Assembly: GCA_025667525.1 (NCBI GenBank)
Contig: CM046875.1
Location: 528,327,079-528,391,078 of the forward strand
From: Glebionis coronaria
Taxonomy: Eukaryota; Streptophyta; Magnoliopsida; Asterales; Asteraceae
Direction of reading: 5' to 3'
Length of the DNA stretch: 64,000 nucleotides
Below the pieces are notes generated by a model, which saw only the letters and a program-made list of their open reading frames with translations, was not told the DNA's origin and made no database searches. Below are positions 53,273 to 64,000 of this stretch, one piece after another (position 1 is the stretch's first letter; each line of letters starts with the position of its first letter). The translations under genes were made by a program, and so were the position numbers.

Positions 53273-53599
53273 AGTACCAATTTCTCCCTCTAATCATCTC
53301 ATATTAGCCTCATTCGTTTTCATGTAATTTTGAAAATCCTTTGATGAACTATTTTGATTAGCATTAAAGTTCCCTTGGTTTTGATTACTTCTTTAAAAAT
53401 TTCCTTGGTTCCCACTTGAAAAATTGTTACCTTGATTGTTGTTGTTTGAAAAATTCAAGTTTTGATTATTGTTGTTATCTCGGTTTTGCCAATTCAAATT
53501 ACGACCTTGATTATAACCTTGATTTTGAAAATTCCCTTGTTGATTGTTTCCTTGAAAATTGTTACGATTTTGAAAATTGTTGCCTTGATTATAATTTCC
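53273..53599 (-). pseudogene. Element B Asn/Gln-rich Gag linker, degenerate
   Basis: Minus-strand N-Q-G-N-N-F and N-N-N-N-Q-G repeats in the same frame as the protease include stops near 53395 and 53297. A low-complexity linker lies in the same place in Ath1. Confidence 0.65.
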
Positions 53600-54663
53600 T
53601 TGTTTGATGGACCAGCGTTATTTTGATTTGGAAAATTGTTGTTTCCATTTAACACACTCACATTTGACGTTTGGCCATCCGTAGCCGCACACTCGTAATA
53701 ATTATGAGGTCCACCACAAAACGTACACGAAACCTCAACCGCTTTCACCGTAGCGGGAGCGTCTTTCTTTTGAATTTCAACGAGAAAAGACCTAAACACA
53801 TTCGTCAACTTGTCGACTTTCGCATCAACTCTCTCAATGTCGCGATTAGAATTACTAACATTGGCGACATTGGCAACACTCCGTGCGTTGCGGAGTTGGT
53901 AAACCTTGGATCGATTTTCGATAATTATCTATGCATCTTTCGGAGTCTTACACAAAAAGTTGCCACCGGCGGCGGAATTCAACGAATCTTGTTCTTGAAA
54001 ATTAAGACTGTTGTAAAACGTGTCGATTTGGTGCAACTCGGAAAAACCATGGTGAGGACGTTGCCTAAGCAATTCCTTAAAACGATCCCATGCGTCTCTA
54101 AAAGATTCATTCGGTTTTTGCTCAAATTTCGTAATTTCATTTTTGAAAAACGTTGTCTTAGACGGTAGGAAAAAATATTTAACGAACTTGGAGACGAGAT
54201 CCTTCCACGTAGTTATCGAATTAGGTGGCTCTTTCTCGTACCAATCCTTGGCGGCACCATCGAGCGAGTACGGAAAAAGCATAAGCTTGACGACATCGGT
54301 GTCGACATTCTTAAACTTGCTCGTGGCCAAAAGACGATCAAAATTCCGAATGTGGTCGTGAGGATTATCGGCTTCACGACCTCGAAACTTCGTAGCTTGG
54401 ATTAACGAAAGCATTCCGCTCTTAATCTCAAAATTCTCCGCTTCAATAGCGGGAATTACGATCGCGTCTCCATAACCCTCGGTGGGTGCTTGGAGCAATT
54501 CCATCATCGAATGATTGTCGGCCATCTCCTCTACGGTCTCTTCAACAACAATATTAGGAACGTCGGTTTCTAAATCTCGTTTACGTCGTCGATTCCTTCG
54601 ATTACGATTGCGTCGATTCGAAGCGTCGCTAGAATTAGAATAATCCTTCGATCGAGTGCGCAT
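53600..54663 (-). pseudogene. gag: Element B Gag
   Basis: The frame opens at ATG 54663 with a very basic N-terminus (R-R-N-R-N-R-R-N-R-R-R-K-R). The Athila capsid domain follows, with A-D-N-P-H-D-H-I-R-N-F-D-R, L-F-P-Y-S-L-D-G-A-A-K-D-W-Y and I-D-T-F-Y-N-S-L. A TAG at 53929 replaces a probable Trp. The same frame then continues to the finger C-T-F-C-G-G-P-H-N-Y-Y-E-C near 53730 and is shifted near 53610. The Arg run could bind RNA. The Gag differs from Ath1 Gag but clearly shares its fold. Confidence 0.85.
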
Positions 54664-55490
54664 GCACTAAGAGTAGAATGGGTGGTAGCAAAGAAGATTC
54701 TTTTGTGGTTTTTCGATTTTTCAATTTTTTTGGTTTTTGATTGTTTTTTAATTTTTTTGGATTTTTCTTGTATTACGTAGACTCAAATCTACAAATCTCT
54801 CCTCGAATCGATTTCTCGATTAAAGGAGCCTCAAAGAATGAAAACGATCACGTGGAGTGAACGCCTTCGATGACTTTAGAACATTGGTGGAACACCAAAA
54901 CGTTCAAGAGGGTTTAATCTTGAAAACAAGCAAATATATATGATACGTAGATAATACTTGGGCGGCAAACCCTTGATTAGCCCTCTTTCACAAAACATGC
55001 ACAAGCAAGCGGGGGGAAGGAGGCGACGCTAAGCACTTAAGAGCCTTTTTCCCTTAGGTCGTGAAATACAACCGCCTTATACCCACCTTATAGTTTGTGT
55101 TAATTGAAATTAAGCCTCACGAAAGTATTTATCTATTTTTCATTTGAACTTTTGCTTTGGATTTGAATACAATGATCGAGTGATGAAATCCCGAATCAAG
55201 GTTGCGTTTTCACGCTTTTGGAGTACATGTATATTTATTGTTCTACGTATTACAATATAGTAAAATATTGACAAGAAAAACGAAAACGATAATGGATATC
55301 TACAATATAGTAAAGATTGGTTTGTGTTTAATTTAGGAAAATTAAACACGATTTATTTGGATATTATAATATAATATAAAAAAATAACAAAAATGAGTAT
55401 GTACGTTATATACGCTTTCTAAAAATTAAAAAGCAAAAACGCACTACTCACACAAACATGATACTAATAATGGCAACACTAAAAACACCT
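54664..55490 (-). other. Leader of element B, non-coding
   Basis: This 827-bp leader between PBS and gag aligns closely with the element A leader (16751-17594). No ORF is seen. Confidence 0.7.
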
Positions 55491-55507
55491 CCCCGGCAGC
55501 GGCGCCA
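55491..55507 (-). other. Primer-binding site of element B
   Basis: On the minus strand TGGCGCCGCTGCCGGGG, five bases from the LTR, is identical to the PBS of element A. Confidence 0.85.
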
Positions 55508-55512
55508 AAAAT

Positions 55513-56379
55513 TGATGTAGTGTTTTTGTACTTACTTTAGGAAAAGCAAGTATAAAACGGCAAGTATTAAACTCGACGATTTAGGAAAACCCACAAGTCG
55601 AATAAATGATGGTTCGTTCTCGAAGGAGGTGTGTGTATTTAAGTGCCAATTATATAAAATCAAGGTTTGGATTAGTGACGTTTTTGGTTTAGAAGAGAAA
55701 AGTTAAAGACGAGCTACGACTACGATTAAACTACGACGAATTAACGTAAAACGCGAACGTAAATACGTAAAACGTGACGAAATTAAAAGTTAAACCTAAA
55801 AATTAATTAAAAGTTTAAACTAAGTCTAAAATAATATAAATAAGAATAAAAATCGAATAAATATATTTTAAAACCTTTTATTAATTAAATATTCAATTTT
55901 AAATGCTAATTAAAGCCCTAAAATTAAATATAATTAAGAAAAAGCCCAAAATATTATTTTATTGAACTAATAAATCACTTGTATTATTTAAAGACTAAAA
56001 AGTATTTTTCCTAAATTTTAAAACTATTTTTTCTATTTTTAAAACACTAAAACTATTTTTAAACCAAAATAATGATTAAAAATATTAAAATAATGCTAAA
56101 AATAATTCGACAATTTTAAAAATCCTAAAGTATACTAATGAACAGTATAAAAATGAAAAAGTAAATATTTTTCATTAAAGACAAAACAGAAATAATAAAA
56201 CCCTAATTAAACTAAAATTAAATCTAAAAATTACTTAAAAAGTGAACAGTAACAAAAAATTTTTTAAACTAAAAATCTTAAAATACTTTTCTAAATCTAA
56301 GAAAAAATTTAAAACTGAAAAATATAAAAGTTTTTCACTAAAAGACAAAAAATAGTTAATTAAAAACTAATTTAAAATG
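55513..56379 (-). repeat. 5' LTR of element B (right copy), cut by the Copia
   Basis: It matches 45344-46220 of the left LTR and stops at ...TTTAAAATG, where the left copy continues TAATTAAATC. The last bases AAATG are the expected Copia target duplication. Confidence 0.92.
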
Positions 56380-56735
56380 TGTTATTCCCATTCAATCCAT
56401 AACACAAGATTTAGAGAGAGAAATAGTAGAAAAGTAGAAAGAGAAAGTAGAGAGAGAAGTGGAAGGTTTACACTAAAACTAGGTGTTTTATGAAATGAAC
56501 CAACACCCTCTTCCACATGTGGAAGAGGGTTATATATGCCACGGCTCTAAGGCCTTTGTGGGCTTCATCTTGAGTCGGGCTTGGCATTCACTTGGGCATA
56601 TAGCCCCTAACGAAGACAATATTAGCTTAAAGTCCAAGCCCGCTTTTCCCGACTAACCTATTACTATACAAGACCAATAACGACTAAGATGGCCTATTAC
56701 ATTCTTGTTCGACTATATAAAATATAGGGCTAACA
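56380..56735 (-). repeat. 3' LTR of the Copia element
   Basis: This 356-bp LTR reads TGTTATTCCC to GGGCTAACA on the plus strand, with 5-bp inverted ends TGTTA/TAACA. It is bounded by the break in element B and the polypurine tract. Confidence 0.88.
56505..56538 (-). promoter_or_regulatory. TATA box abutting a 26-bp perfect palindrome
   Basis: On the minus strand CATATATAACCC (about 56538-56528) runs directly into a palindrome spanning 56505-56530 whose half is ACCCTCTTCCACA. This is the likely core promoter and RNA start of the Copia LTR. Confidence 0.6.
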
Positions 56736-56748
56736 ATCTCCCTCAATG
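56736..56748 (-). other. Polypurine tract of the Copia element
   Basis: On the minus strand CATTGAGGGAGAT abuts the LTR start TGTTAGCCC. Confidence 0.85.
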
Positions 56749-59341
56749 TATCGGTCATCTTAAAAAGCTTAAAAAGCATAAGATGTTGAGTGAATACATT
56801 CTTGTAGAGGAGATATTCCTGCTTTGGTCTTGTATCTTGGTCTTGATCTTGTTTGTAACAACTTTGTTCCTTCATGCTTTCATGATCTTTATCTTGAGCC
56901 TTTATCATTTGACTTTGAGTGCTTGAGATCTTCATCTGTACTCCTTGTGACTGAGATGACCTATTACATTCTTACAGTCTTAGGTATCTTGATTATCGCC
57001 ATCTTGTGCTCTTGTGACTTCTGAATCGACATTGGTTACACAGCTATGCCACCTTCTTGATATGCAGTAACATATACGGACACGGATGAAATGGCTTTGA
57101 ACATTTCACCCTAACTCGGTAGCATTTTACCTCCGGTCGGTGAAGACCGTTAAACAGTATTAAATACCGTACCTGTGATCAGGTAGATTCGATTAAGAAC
57201 CTCCTTGACAGGGTTTCCCGGCGGTAGTAGCCAGTTCTCTTTACTCGACCGTCTCAAAGCAGGCTGCGAACGTAAAGAGTGAATCATAAGGATAAATTAT
57301 CCGTTTGATTAGAGTCGTCAATTCAGATTTCCTGGAACAAGTTTGATTCTAAAAGAATCGCACCATTGTTTCTTTCCAGTTTGTCACAAGCTTGATTCAT
57401 AGAGAATCTTGCGAGTTACCTACCGCAGTGTTGTTTGATGTTGACACTGGAAGGATTTCCATTCGTCACTGTGAACACTAATGAGTGTCACTCTGAATGT
57501 TCTGGCAAGATCAAATGGATTTTGCGAAGAAACCTTGAATCAAGTTTGAATCAGTTAAGAATCCAAACTTAGTTGCTTTCCAGTTCTCACAAGTTTGATT
57601 CATGTAGAATCGCACAAGTTACCTACCATGAGCTTTTTTGATGCTGGCTCAAGCAGGATTTCCATCTTCATTGTGAATCGTATCACTCAGATGTTCTGGC
57701 AATATCACAAGGATAATGCGTGAGACTCGATTGTGTCCTAATGAGATGATAGATAGATCTCATTTGGCTCTAGACTCAATAAGTGGATTTTGGTAATCGG
57801 AGGCTGGAGCAGACTGCCACCTTTTCAATATTAACTAACTCGAAGTGAGAAAGTCAATAGATACGCGTTGATCTTCGTGACAATGAGACAAGTTTCTTTT
57901 GAGAGAAACTCGAATGGCTGGGAAGGGTTGTGCATTGCATCACTGGGTCCATGATGACTTGTCTTCAATAGATGTATTGACCCGGTTTCTGCCTAAGTTG
58001 CATAGAATATTCAACTCCTTCAATGCTTACCAATACGTCATCATTAGCACCTTGTTGTGATTGTTCTAGTGCTAACTTAAGTAATTGGTCCGCATTCAGC
58101 TTCATTCAACTCCATCTTTCCTAAGGACAACTATTTCTAGCTATGGAATGTCCTTGGGTAGATCCCTCCGGTTCTGGTTGGATCATAGGACTTAGTTTCC
58201 TATCCTAAACCACCTTTTGACTCCATCGTTCCATCGTGGATAGTAGGTTGTTTTGGGTAAAGATCGTAACCATAAAACCATTGAAAACCATTCAAAGTGC
58301 TTGATAAAAATCAAAACTTTTAACACTTTGAAAGTTTTATCTTTTCGAAAAGCTCCCCCTACACACATGCATCGATATACGAAATAGTTTGGCATGTGAA
58401 GGAAAGAGTTGCACTTGAGTCTTTAAGATCACATGTTGTGATATATTACATTTTAATCACATTTTCTCCCCTATCTCTAATATAAAAATATAATATCAGA
58501 GATACCAATTGATTAAAATATGACATTATCCAAAAAATCGATGGGAGAGAAACATGTGTGCACGCATGAATCATGGAACATTTTCAGTCGGGATGCTCCC
58601 CCTCAACAATATATGTGTGTCTTGAAACAAAAATTTGACAAAATTTTGGAAAAACAACACCACAAATATGTTGAGGGACGGAGTTGAGATGCCTTTACCG
58701 ATAATATATGACAGATTTAATATCATTTTCGGAATGTGTTTGATACATAAAATATGACAATTTTAGAGATGTACCCAACAACATTAAAAGGCTTGATTTT
58801 AAAACGCTCCCCCTCAAAAATTGATCAAAATAACATATGACAATTTTGAGAAATGAAAACCACATATGAGGAAGAGAGTGTTTAACACACAATTTTGAAA
58901 GATTTAAAAAATCTTTTGAGAAATTCTTGAAAAATTGTGTTCAACAGTTTTAAAATAATCAGGATAGAAGACTTCTCTTCTATTGCTCAGGGAAAGCGCA
59001 CTGAAACGTACACTTCCCTGCCGGGTCCGTTGTTTCATGAGCTCAAAACTTGGATTGTTTTGTGACTAGCTCATGACCGAGAAAAATAATTTCCCGTTGT
59101 GAAGGATAAGTTATCATCCGTGATAAACTTTCCTTAAGTGGAAGTACGAGTTCTAAGTTGACATTTACTTAGAAGTCGTTTTTCATGAACTGAAAAACTT
59201 TGAATGTTTTTATGAGAAGCTCATGACCTAGAAATATGATTTTCTCGTTAAGAAGGATAAGTTATCGTCCGAGATAAACTTTCCTTAGTTGAGGTCCGAG
59301 TCCTAAGCTGTGATGCGCTTAGAAGTCATTATGAGAGAATA
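56749..59341 (-). other. Long non-coding tail of the Copia element
   Basis: This 2.6 kb between the RNase H stop and the polypurine tract has no ORF. It contains four extra polypurine-like motifs (58352, 58465, 58594 and 58805) and two imperfect direct repeats (57345-57515 with 57555-57705; 59033-59183 with 59184-59328). A long tail with multiplied polypurine tracts is a described Sirevirus feature. Confidence 0.75.
59033..59328. repeat. Two tandem ~148-bp direct repeats in the Copia tail
   Basis: Each unit has TTCATGA, an AGCTCATGACC block, AAGGATAAGTTATC, then GATAAACTTTCCTT and ends CTTAGAAGTC. The inner pair is an imperfect inverted repeat. Confidence 0.75.
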
Positions 59342-60031
59342 TCAAGCAGCTTCATTTGCCAAAACCTCCAACTCTTCTAGAGTCATATACTTCATACCAA
59401 GACGGCCAACGAGATACGCAAACCTATCTTTCGAGAGAGCTTTTGTAAACAAGTCAGCCAGCTGGTACTCAGTTCTGACAAAGTATAATTCCACGATGCC
59501 GTGTTTCACTTGTTCCTTGATGAAGTGATATCTGACATCGATGTGCTTGGTGCGGGAGTGCTGAACCGGATTGCAAGATATGGCTATGGCCGACTTTGAG
59601 TCACAATACATAGGTATTTTATCAAAGTGGAAGCCATAGTCCGTAAGTTGAGTTCTCATCCAGAGGACTTGAGCACAGCACGCGGATAGAGCCACATATT
59701 CTGCTTCAGCTGATGAGAGCGAAGTGCAATCCTGCTTCTTTGACGACCAGCTGACAAGCTTGTCTTCCCCTAGAAATTGTATGCTACCAGAAGTGCTTTT
59801 TCGACTATCAAGACAACCTGCGTGATCAGAATCTGAAAAAGCTGTTAGATGAAAACCGGTTTCCCTCGGATACCAGAGTCCCATTTGAATGGTATTCTTA
59901 AGGTACCGAAAGATCCGTTTAACCTCTTTGAGGTGCTTTTGAGTAGGTCTGGCTTGATATCGTGCACAATAGCATGTGGCATGATGAATATCAGGCCTGC
60001 TGGCTGTAAGGTACATAAGTGACCCGATCAT
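59342..60031 (-). CDS. pol: Copia RNase H and end of reverse transcriptase
   Basis: A 229-codon open frame ends at the natural pol stop. It begins with the RT tail [15 protein letters not shown], then A-V-K-type connection [10 protein letters not shown]. The RNase H domain follows, with [18 protein letters not shown] and [10 protein letters not shown]. The Asp-Glu-Asp catalytic residues are present, and the end is L-A-D-L-F-T-K-A-L. It belongs to the polyprotein, so 60031 is only an internal Met. The upstream frame is closed by a TAA at 60065. Confidence 0.88.
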   Translation of the reverse strand: MIGSLMYLTASRPDIHHATCYCARYQARPTQKHLKEVKRIFRYLKNTIQMGLWYPRETGFHLTAFSDSDHAGCLDSRKSTSGSIQFLGEDKLVSWSSKKQDCTSLSSAEAEYVALSACCAQVLWMRTQLTDYGFHFDKIPMYCDSKSAIAISCNPVQHSRTKHIDVRYHFIKEQVKHGIVELYFVRTEYQLADLFTKALSKDRFAYLVGRLGMKYMTLEELEVLANEAA

Positions 60032-60064
60032 ACTGCGATATCGCGTTTGATCTACGGGATATGA

Positions 60065-60819
60065 TTACAAGTCAGCGTCTACGGATGTGGTCGACAATGG
60101 TGTACCAACGCGAGTACATGAGGTCATACCATGCTTTTTAAGTATCTCTTGAGCATACTTAGCTTGGTTTATGAAGATACCACGTGGGGATTGATGAATC
60201 TGGAGGCCTAAAAAGAATTTTAGCTCCCCCATCATTGACATTTCAAATCTGGTGTGCATTAATTTTTCAAAACGTTTTGAAAGTTTTGGGTTCGTAGAAC
60301 CAAAAATAATGTCATCAACATAAACTTGCACCAGCATTATGTCATCCCCATATTTATTAGTAAAGAGAGTAGGATCAATAGAACCTTTGGAGAATCCTTT
60401 AGACACCAAGAAGTTTGTAAGTTCTTCGTACCATGCCGTTGGAGCTTGTTTAAGTCCATATACAGCCTTCTTGAGACGATATACTTTGTCAGGATGATGA
60501 GGATCGATGAATCCTTCCGGCTGATTCACATACACTTCTTCCTTCAATGACCGTTGAGAAAAGCAGTTTTAACGTCCATCTGAAAAACCGTGAAGCCCTT
60601 ATGTGCAGCATAAGCAAGAAATATCCTGACTGCTTCCAAACGAGCGACTGGAGCGAATGATTCATCGTAGTCTATGCCTTCTTGTTGACGGTATCCCTTA
60701 ACCACAAGACGAGATTTGTTTTTGATGATGGTTTTTTCTTCATCCAATTTGTTTTTCCAGATCCATTTGAAATCTAAAAATTGACATTCCATAGGGTCGG
60801 TCAACAAGTTCCCAAACAT
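60065..60819 (-). pseudogene. pol: Copia reverse transcriptase
   Basis: The domain is spread over two frames. 60819-60544 carries [25 protein letters not shown] and [10 protein letters not shown]. After a frameshift at about 60546, 60547-60065 carries [24 protein letters not shown] and the catalytic [12 protein letters not shown]. It ends in a TAA at 60065 in place of a Gln codon. The catalytic residues are present, but the frame is broken three times including the shift near 60810. Confidence 0.87.
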
Positions 60820-61340
60820 TTAGGCGTTCAAACTGATGAATTTCGTCTTGCATTGATTCAATCCACGCATGATCAGTCATGGCTTGTTTGATGTTTGTAG
60901 GTACAGTTGAACTCACGGTGAGTGCATACATACACACATCGCCATCAGTTTCGAGTTGTTTGCGTGTTCGAACCGGTTGTGAAGGATTTCCAATGACTTG
61001 CTCCAATGGATGATCACGTGTCCAATGGTGAGTGGATGGATATGGTTGGTAGAATGTATGCATGTTGGACGGATCAACATGTTGAGTAGAAGACTCTCCG
61101 ACTTCGTGTACCGGTGTACCGAACGGATTGATAAATTCTTCATCGTCAGGTTGTGCATCGACTGCTTCATTGTTGTTTCCTCCTTCAGCATTGACGGTTG
61201 GTGATGTTGGTTGTATGACAGTTTCTTGAGTTTGTTGAGTATCCACTGGAATTGTCTCTTGAGCAACGGTTGCTGAAGTAGATGGAGTTGTGTCTGGTTG
61301 ACTTTGGGCGGGTGCATCAGCAGTATTGACAGCGGAAGGC
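60740..61340 (-). pseudogene. pol: Copia linker between (lost) integrase and RT
   Basis: A Gln/Pro/Thr-rich linker is followed by H-H-W-T-R-D-H-P-L-E-Q-V-I-G-N-P and [17 protein letters not shown], the usual segment just before the Copia RT. The frame is open from 61246 and shifts near 60810. Upstream it joins directly to the Gag coiled-coil end, with no integrase core between. Confidence 0.83.
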
Positions 61341-64000
61341 TTAAAACTTAAAATTCCTACGGTGATCTTCTACTTCCTTCTTGTTCCCTTGACTATTGTT
61401 AGGCATGACTCTATCTTCAATTCTAGTTCTCTTAAGCTGTGGTCCGCTAACACTAGTAGTGGGATTTACTCCTGTAGAAGAAGACACACGTTGATTAATT
61501 TTCCTAGTATTCTGAGGTAACAACATTGTTCCAGTTTGAGTGGACCTAGTGTTCATCTTATACATTCCAGGTGCTATCACATTAGTGCTCTTATCATTTC
61601 CTATCTTAGGCAAAGTCTGTGGGGATTGTCCCCAAATAGATGATTTAGGGCATTTAACCGCATTCGATTGACGAACAGCGGATGGTTTACCCAAAACAGA
61701 CTTTCCTTTCATTTTCTCAATGAGTTTCTGTAACTCACTTATGGCAATGTCCCTTTCTTTTAGCTGAGCTTTCAAATCATTTATTTGGAAATCTTTTTCA
61801 TTTAGTAGACGAAATGAAGAAGCTGACATTTCTTGACACTTTTTATGATTATGAGATTTTTCACCTTTTTGTAAAGCAAGTTCAAGAGAAATGGAGTGTT
61901 TCTCAAGTTGAGAAAAACTTTTCGAAAGTTTGTTATATGACTGAATTTGTTTCGAAAGCTCTACTTCAAGATTGCGACATTTCTCGTCCGATTCTGACAC
62001 TAGACATGCTACATGACAATATTGATCAAGATCGGTATACACACCAAGTATAGCATTCATATGGTCAGCATAAAAGTATTCCTTAGAAAGTCGATCAATT
62101 TCGTTAGAAAGTTGGTGTTCTTGTGTCTTTAATTTAGTTTGAATAAAGTCAACTTCATCTTCAAGAGATTTGACATAGCTTAAATCAGTTAACATTTCCT
62201 CAGTGAGAGCATTATAAAACATTTCCACATTTTTTGAAAGATCATCAATTGTTGGAACAATGCATTGTTGAATGATGACTTCTACTTGTGGGTTAGGTTT
62301 AATATTCCAAATGGTATCCCTAGAAACATTTTCATAGTCGACGACACCTTTGTACAAATTTAAAACCCCTTGTTTTATAAACTCAAATTGCTGAACACTT
62401 TTGCTTTTCTCATCCCATTTACATTTTTCATCCGAAATTTGTTTTTCTAACAAAATTGATTGTTTTTTGAAGCTCCTTTTTAAAGAAACTTTCTTTTGGG
62501 GTTCATCACTTGGTGGTGGAACACTATTGTACATCTTTTGTTCTTTGGAAAGTTCTTTTTGAGGAACAAACTTAATATAATTATCATAATCAGAAAGGTT
62601 TATTAAATCACTTAAGTTTGTTCGACTTTCTTCTTGTTGACGAATGATTTCGTCGCAGTCAGGGGAAAGCATAAGAGCAAGATTATCAACATAACAACCG
62701 ATATCATAAAGAGCAGGCTTGGTACTTTGAGCTTTTTTGAGATATTCAGGCTTGACAAAACTCGTTTTCATATTTCTATTGAGCATATTCATAGTTTGAA
62801 TAGACTGACCCGTTTTGTAAACAATGTTGTTTAACGTGTCGACCCTCTTTTCCAAAGCAAGAATTTTTTCAATATCCTTTTCTTCACGAGTTTTATAAAG
62901 CTCAGTTTGTTCTTTGTTAACCGACTCTAATTCAGTAATTTGGAGTTTATGTAGCAGCAGTTGTTCTTCAAGTTCCGATATCTTCTGTTTTGACATATGA
63001 ATTTCGTGTGTTACTTCAGAACAATATTGTTCATTGAGCACCTTACGTTCATATACCAAACCATTAGCTATCGCAACCCGTCGATCAGCTTCTTTTACAT
63101 AATCACACTCTTTAAGCCTGTCTATCTCCTCGGCTAAGGATGTGTTTGCTTGCTTCAAACGTTTATTAGCCTCTTTATTTTCCTCAATTTCATGTTTTAA
63201 AGAATCAATAATAGACGCAAGCAAATCACAGTCCTCATCCAAGTCAGTATCCTGAACAGCTTTTCCGTCATCATTACACATATGCTGTGAATCCGTAGAG
63301 ATATTGCTATCCTCCGTGTCCATTACATATATGTCATTGATGCTTTCGGGTTGCTCAGGATTCCGTCGTTCATTAGCAAACACATTATAGTTATCATGTG
63401 ATGGTACCTTTTCAAGTGGCTCAGAATCATAGATGGGTCCAGAAGTATCATCAGTCTCTGGGATCACTTCTTGAATCTTTGCCATGTACACATAATGTGC
63501 CTCTAACTCTTGATCATCGGCTTCATCATCAGTGTCATCACGCCAGTCAACTTCATCTGCTGTGAGTGGAATTCCTGCTTCTTCTTTCTTACACAGCAGC
63601 ATCTTTTCCTTGTGATACCCTGAGTCCTTAACCCGTTTTGGCTTCTTGCATTCCCTAGCCATGTGCCCAAATCCCTTGCAATTGAAGCATTGAATCCCAA
63701 TCTTCTGCACAACCGGAGTGCCTACAGTATCTCTAGCCCCAACTTGATTCAGCATCCTCTGATTATCATACCTAGCATCACGATCATACCTAGGTGCATG
63801 ATCAACTTCCTTATATCTAGCATTGGATCATGATCTGAGGTTGTTGTTGGTAGGTTTGTAGATCTTCTTATAAGTTGTGGTGAGTAAAGACATGAGTTCT
63901 TCAATCTTCTTGTCCCTTGAAGTTTGTTCATCATCACTGTCTCCATCTGACTCGGTGTCATACTTTGGAGGTGGAGTGGGGACAATTGCTTTTGCTTTGT
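61341..64000 (-). pseudogene. gag: Copia Gag: zinc knuckle and long coiled coil (5' end outside window)
   Basis: The minus-strand frame is open from the window edge to TAA 61341 except for a TGA at 63828-63830. It contains the CCHC knuckle C-F-N-C-K-G-F-G-H-M-A-R-E-C (63690-63650), an acidic stretch with D-D-T-D-D-E-A-D-D-Q-E, then about 500 residues of heptad-rich coiled coil (for example L-K-H-E-I-E-E-N-K-E-A-N-K-R-L-K). A basic Ser/Thr/Pro-rich end follows. It closes at V-E-D-H-R-R-N-F-K-F, ten residues that mark the deletion edge. The capsid domain would be further right. Extended coiled-coil Gag is, to my knowledge, common in Asteraceae Copia elements. Confidence 0.85.

Larger units (their letters stand above)
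45344..64000 (-). mobile_element. Element B: non-autonomous Athila-like element, interrupted by a Copia
   Basis: It comprises a left LTR 45344-48945, polypurine tract, conserved tail, acidic ORF and protease, gag, leader, PBS and right LTR. The right LTR is cut at 56379 by the Copia insertion; its remainder lies beyond the window. gag and protease are of Athila type, but there is no RT, RNase H or integrase in the 6.6-kb interior. The 5 bp before the left LTR are GTAAG, the expected target duplication. The tail and leader match element A closely, so the two form one superfamily of parasites on Athila. Confidence 0.9.
56380..64000 (-). mobile_element. Sirevirus-like Copia element, integrase-less, 5' end outside the window
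   Basis: In minus-strand order it shows gag with a zinc knuckle and long coiled coil, a short linker, reverse transcriptase, RNase H, a 2.6-kb non-coding tail, a polypurine tract and a 356-bp 3' LTR. The box [12 protein letters not shown], the long coiled-coil Gag and the repeated polypurine motifs fit Sireviruses. Protease and integrase are missing between Gag and the pre-RT linker. It sits inside the right LTR of element B and is the youngest event in that stack by nesting. Confidence 0.9.

Noticed and set aside
53416..53607. Plus-strand Cys/Asp/Leu-rich open stretch
   Set aside because: Antisense of the Asn/Gln-rich Gag linker of element B; composition follows from the repeats.

Overview
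The window is plant nuclear DNA made almost entirely of nested LTR retrotransposons around a piece of transferred mitochondrial DNA. I see no ordinary host gene. The Athila, Tat, chromovirus (Tekay-like) and Sirevirus-like lineages point to a flowering plant. Several protein families here are, to my knowledge, typical of Asteraceae genomes, perhaps Anthemideae such as Tanacetum, Artemisia or Chrysanthemum. They include the Copia Gag with a long coiled coil, a Tat pol, and short ORFs ending in an E-D-x-I-F-D-P-G-I motif. The family assignment is inference; the organism cannot be named from sequence alone.

Layout, left to right. (1) 1-6739: the 5' part of an Athila-lineage element on the minus strand (integrase start, RNase H, RT, protease, Gag, PBS, 1.7 kb LTR). 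(2) 6740-8607: a nuclear mitochondrial insertion (NUMT) with cox2 exon 1, unedited codons and the start of its group II intron. (3) 8608-24756: Tat-lineage element el1 on the plus strand, split by element A. (4) 9554-21049: element A, a complete non-autonomous Athila-like element on the minus strand with 3.4 kb LTRs and a GTTGC target duplication. (5) 24761-27167: a second Tat copy, el2, cut at both ends. (6) 27168-45343: a third Tat copy, el3, with 5' LTR, gag, pol and a downstream antisense spliced ORF. It is split by (7) 33294-43422: a complete Tekay-like element on the minus strand with 2.7 kb LTRs, a CTGTT target duplication and a ruined interior. (8) 45344 to beyond the window: element B, a second non-autonomous Athila-like element on the minus strand with gag, protease and an acidic ORF but no RT or integrase. 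Its right LTR is split by (9) 56380 to beyond 64000: a Sirevirus-like Copia element on the minus strand that has lost protease and integrase.

Inferred insertion order: NUMT and el1/el2 are oldest. el3 probably entered el2. Element A entered el1, the Tekay-like element and B entered el3, and the Copia entered B last. Nearly every coding frame is broken, so no element in view could move unaided. A, B and the Tekay-like element nevertheless have well-matched or conserved non-coding parts, so they look like elements mobilised in trans by proteins from intact relatives.

The most interesting structure is non-coding. There is an array of seven stem-loops with covarying stems in the Tekay-like leader, a covarying LTR hairpin shared by A and B, a conserved 3' tail in A and B carrying repeated AATAA signals, three hairpins with identical stems in the Tekay-like LTR, and a 26-bp perfect palindrome beside the Copia TATA box.
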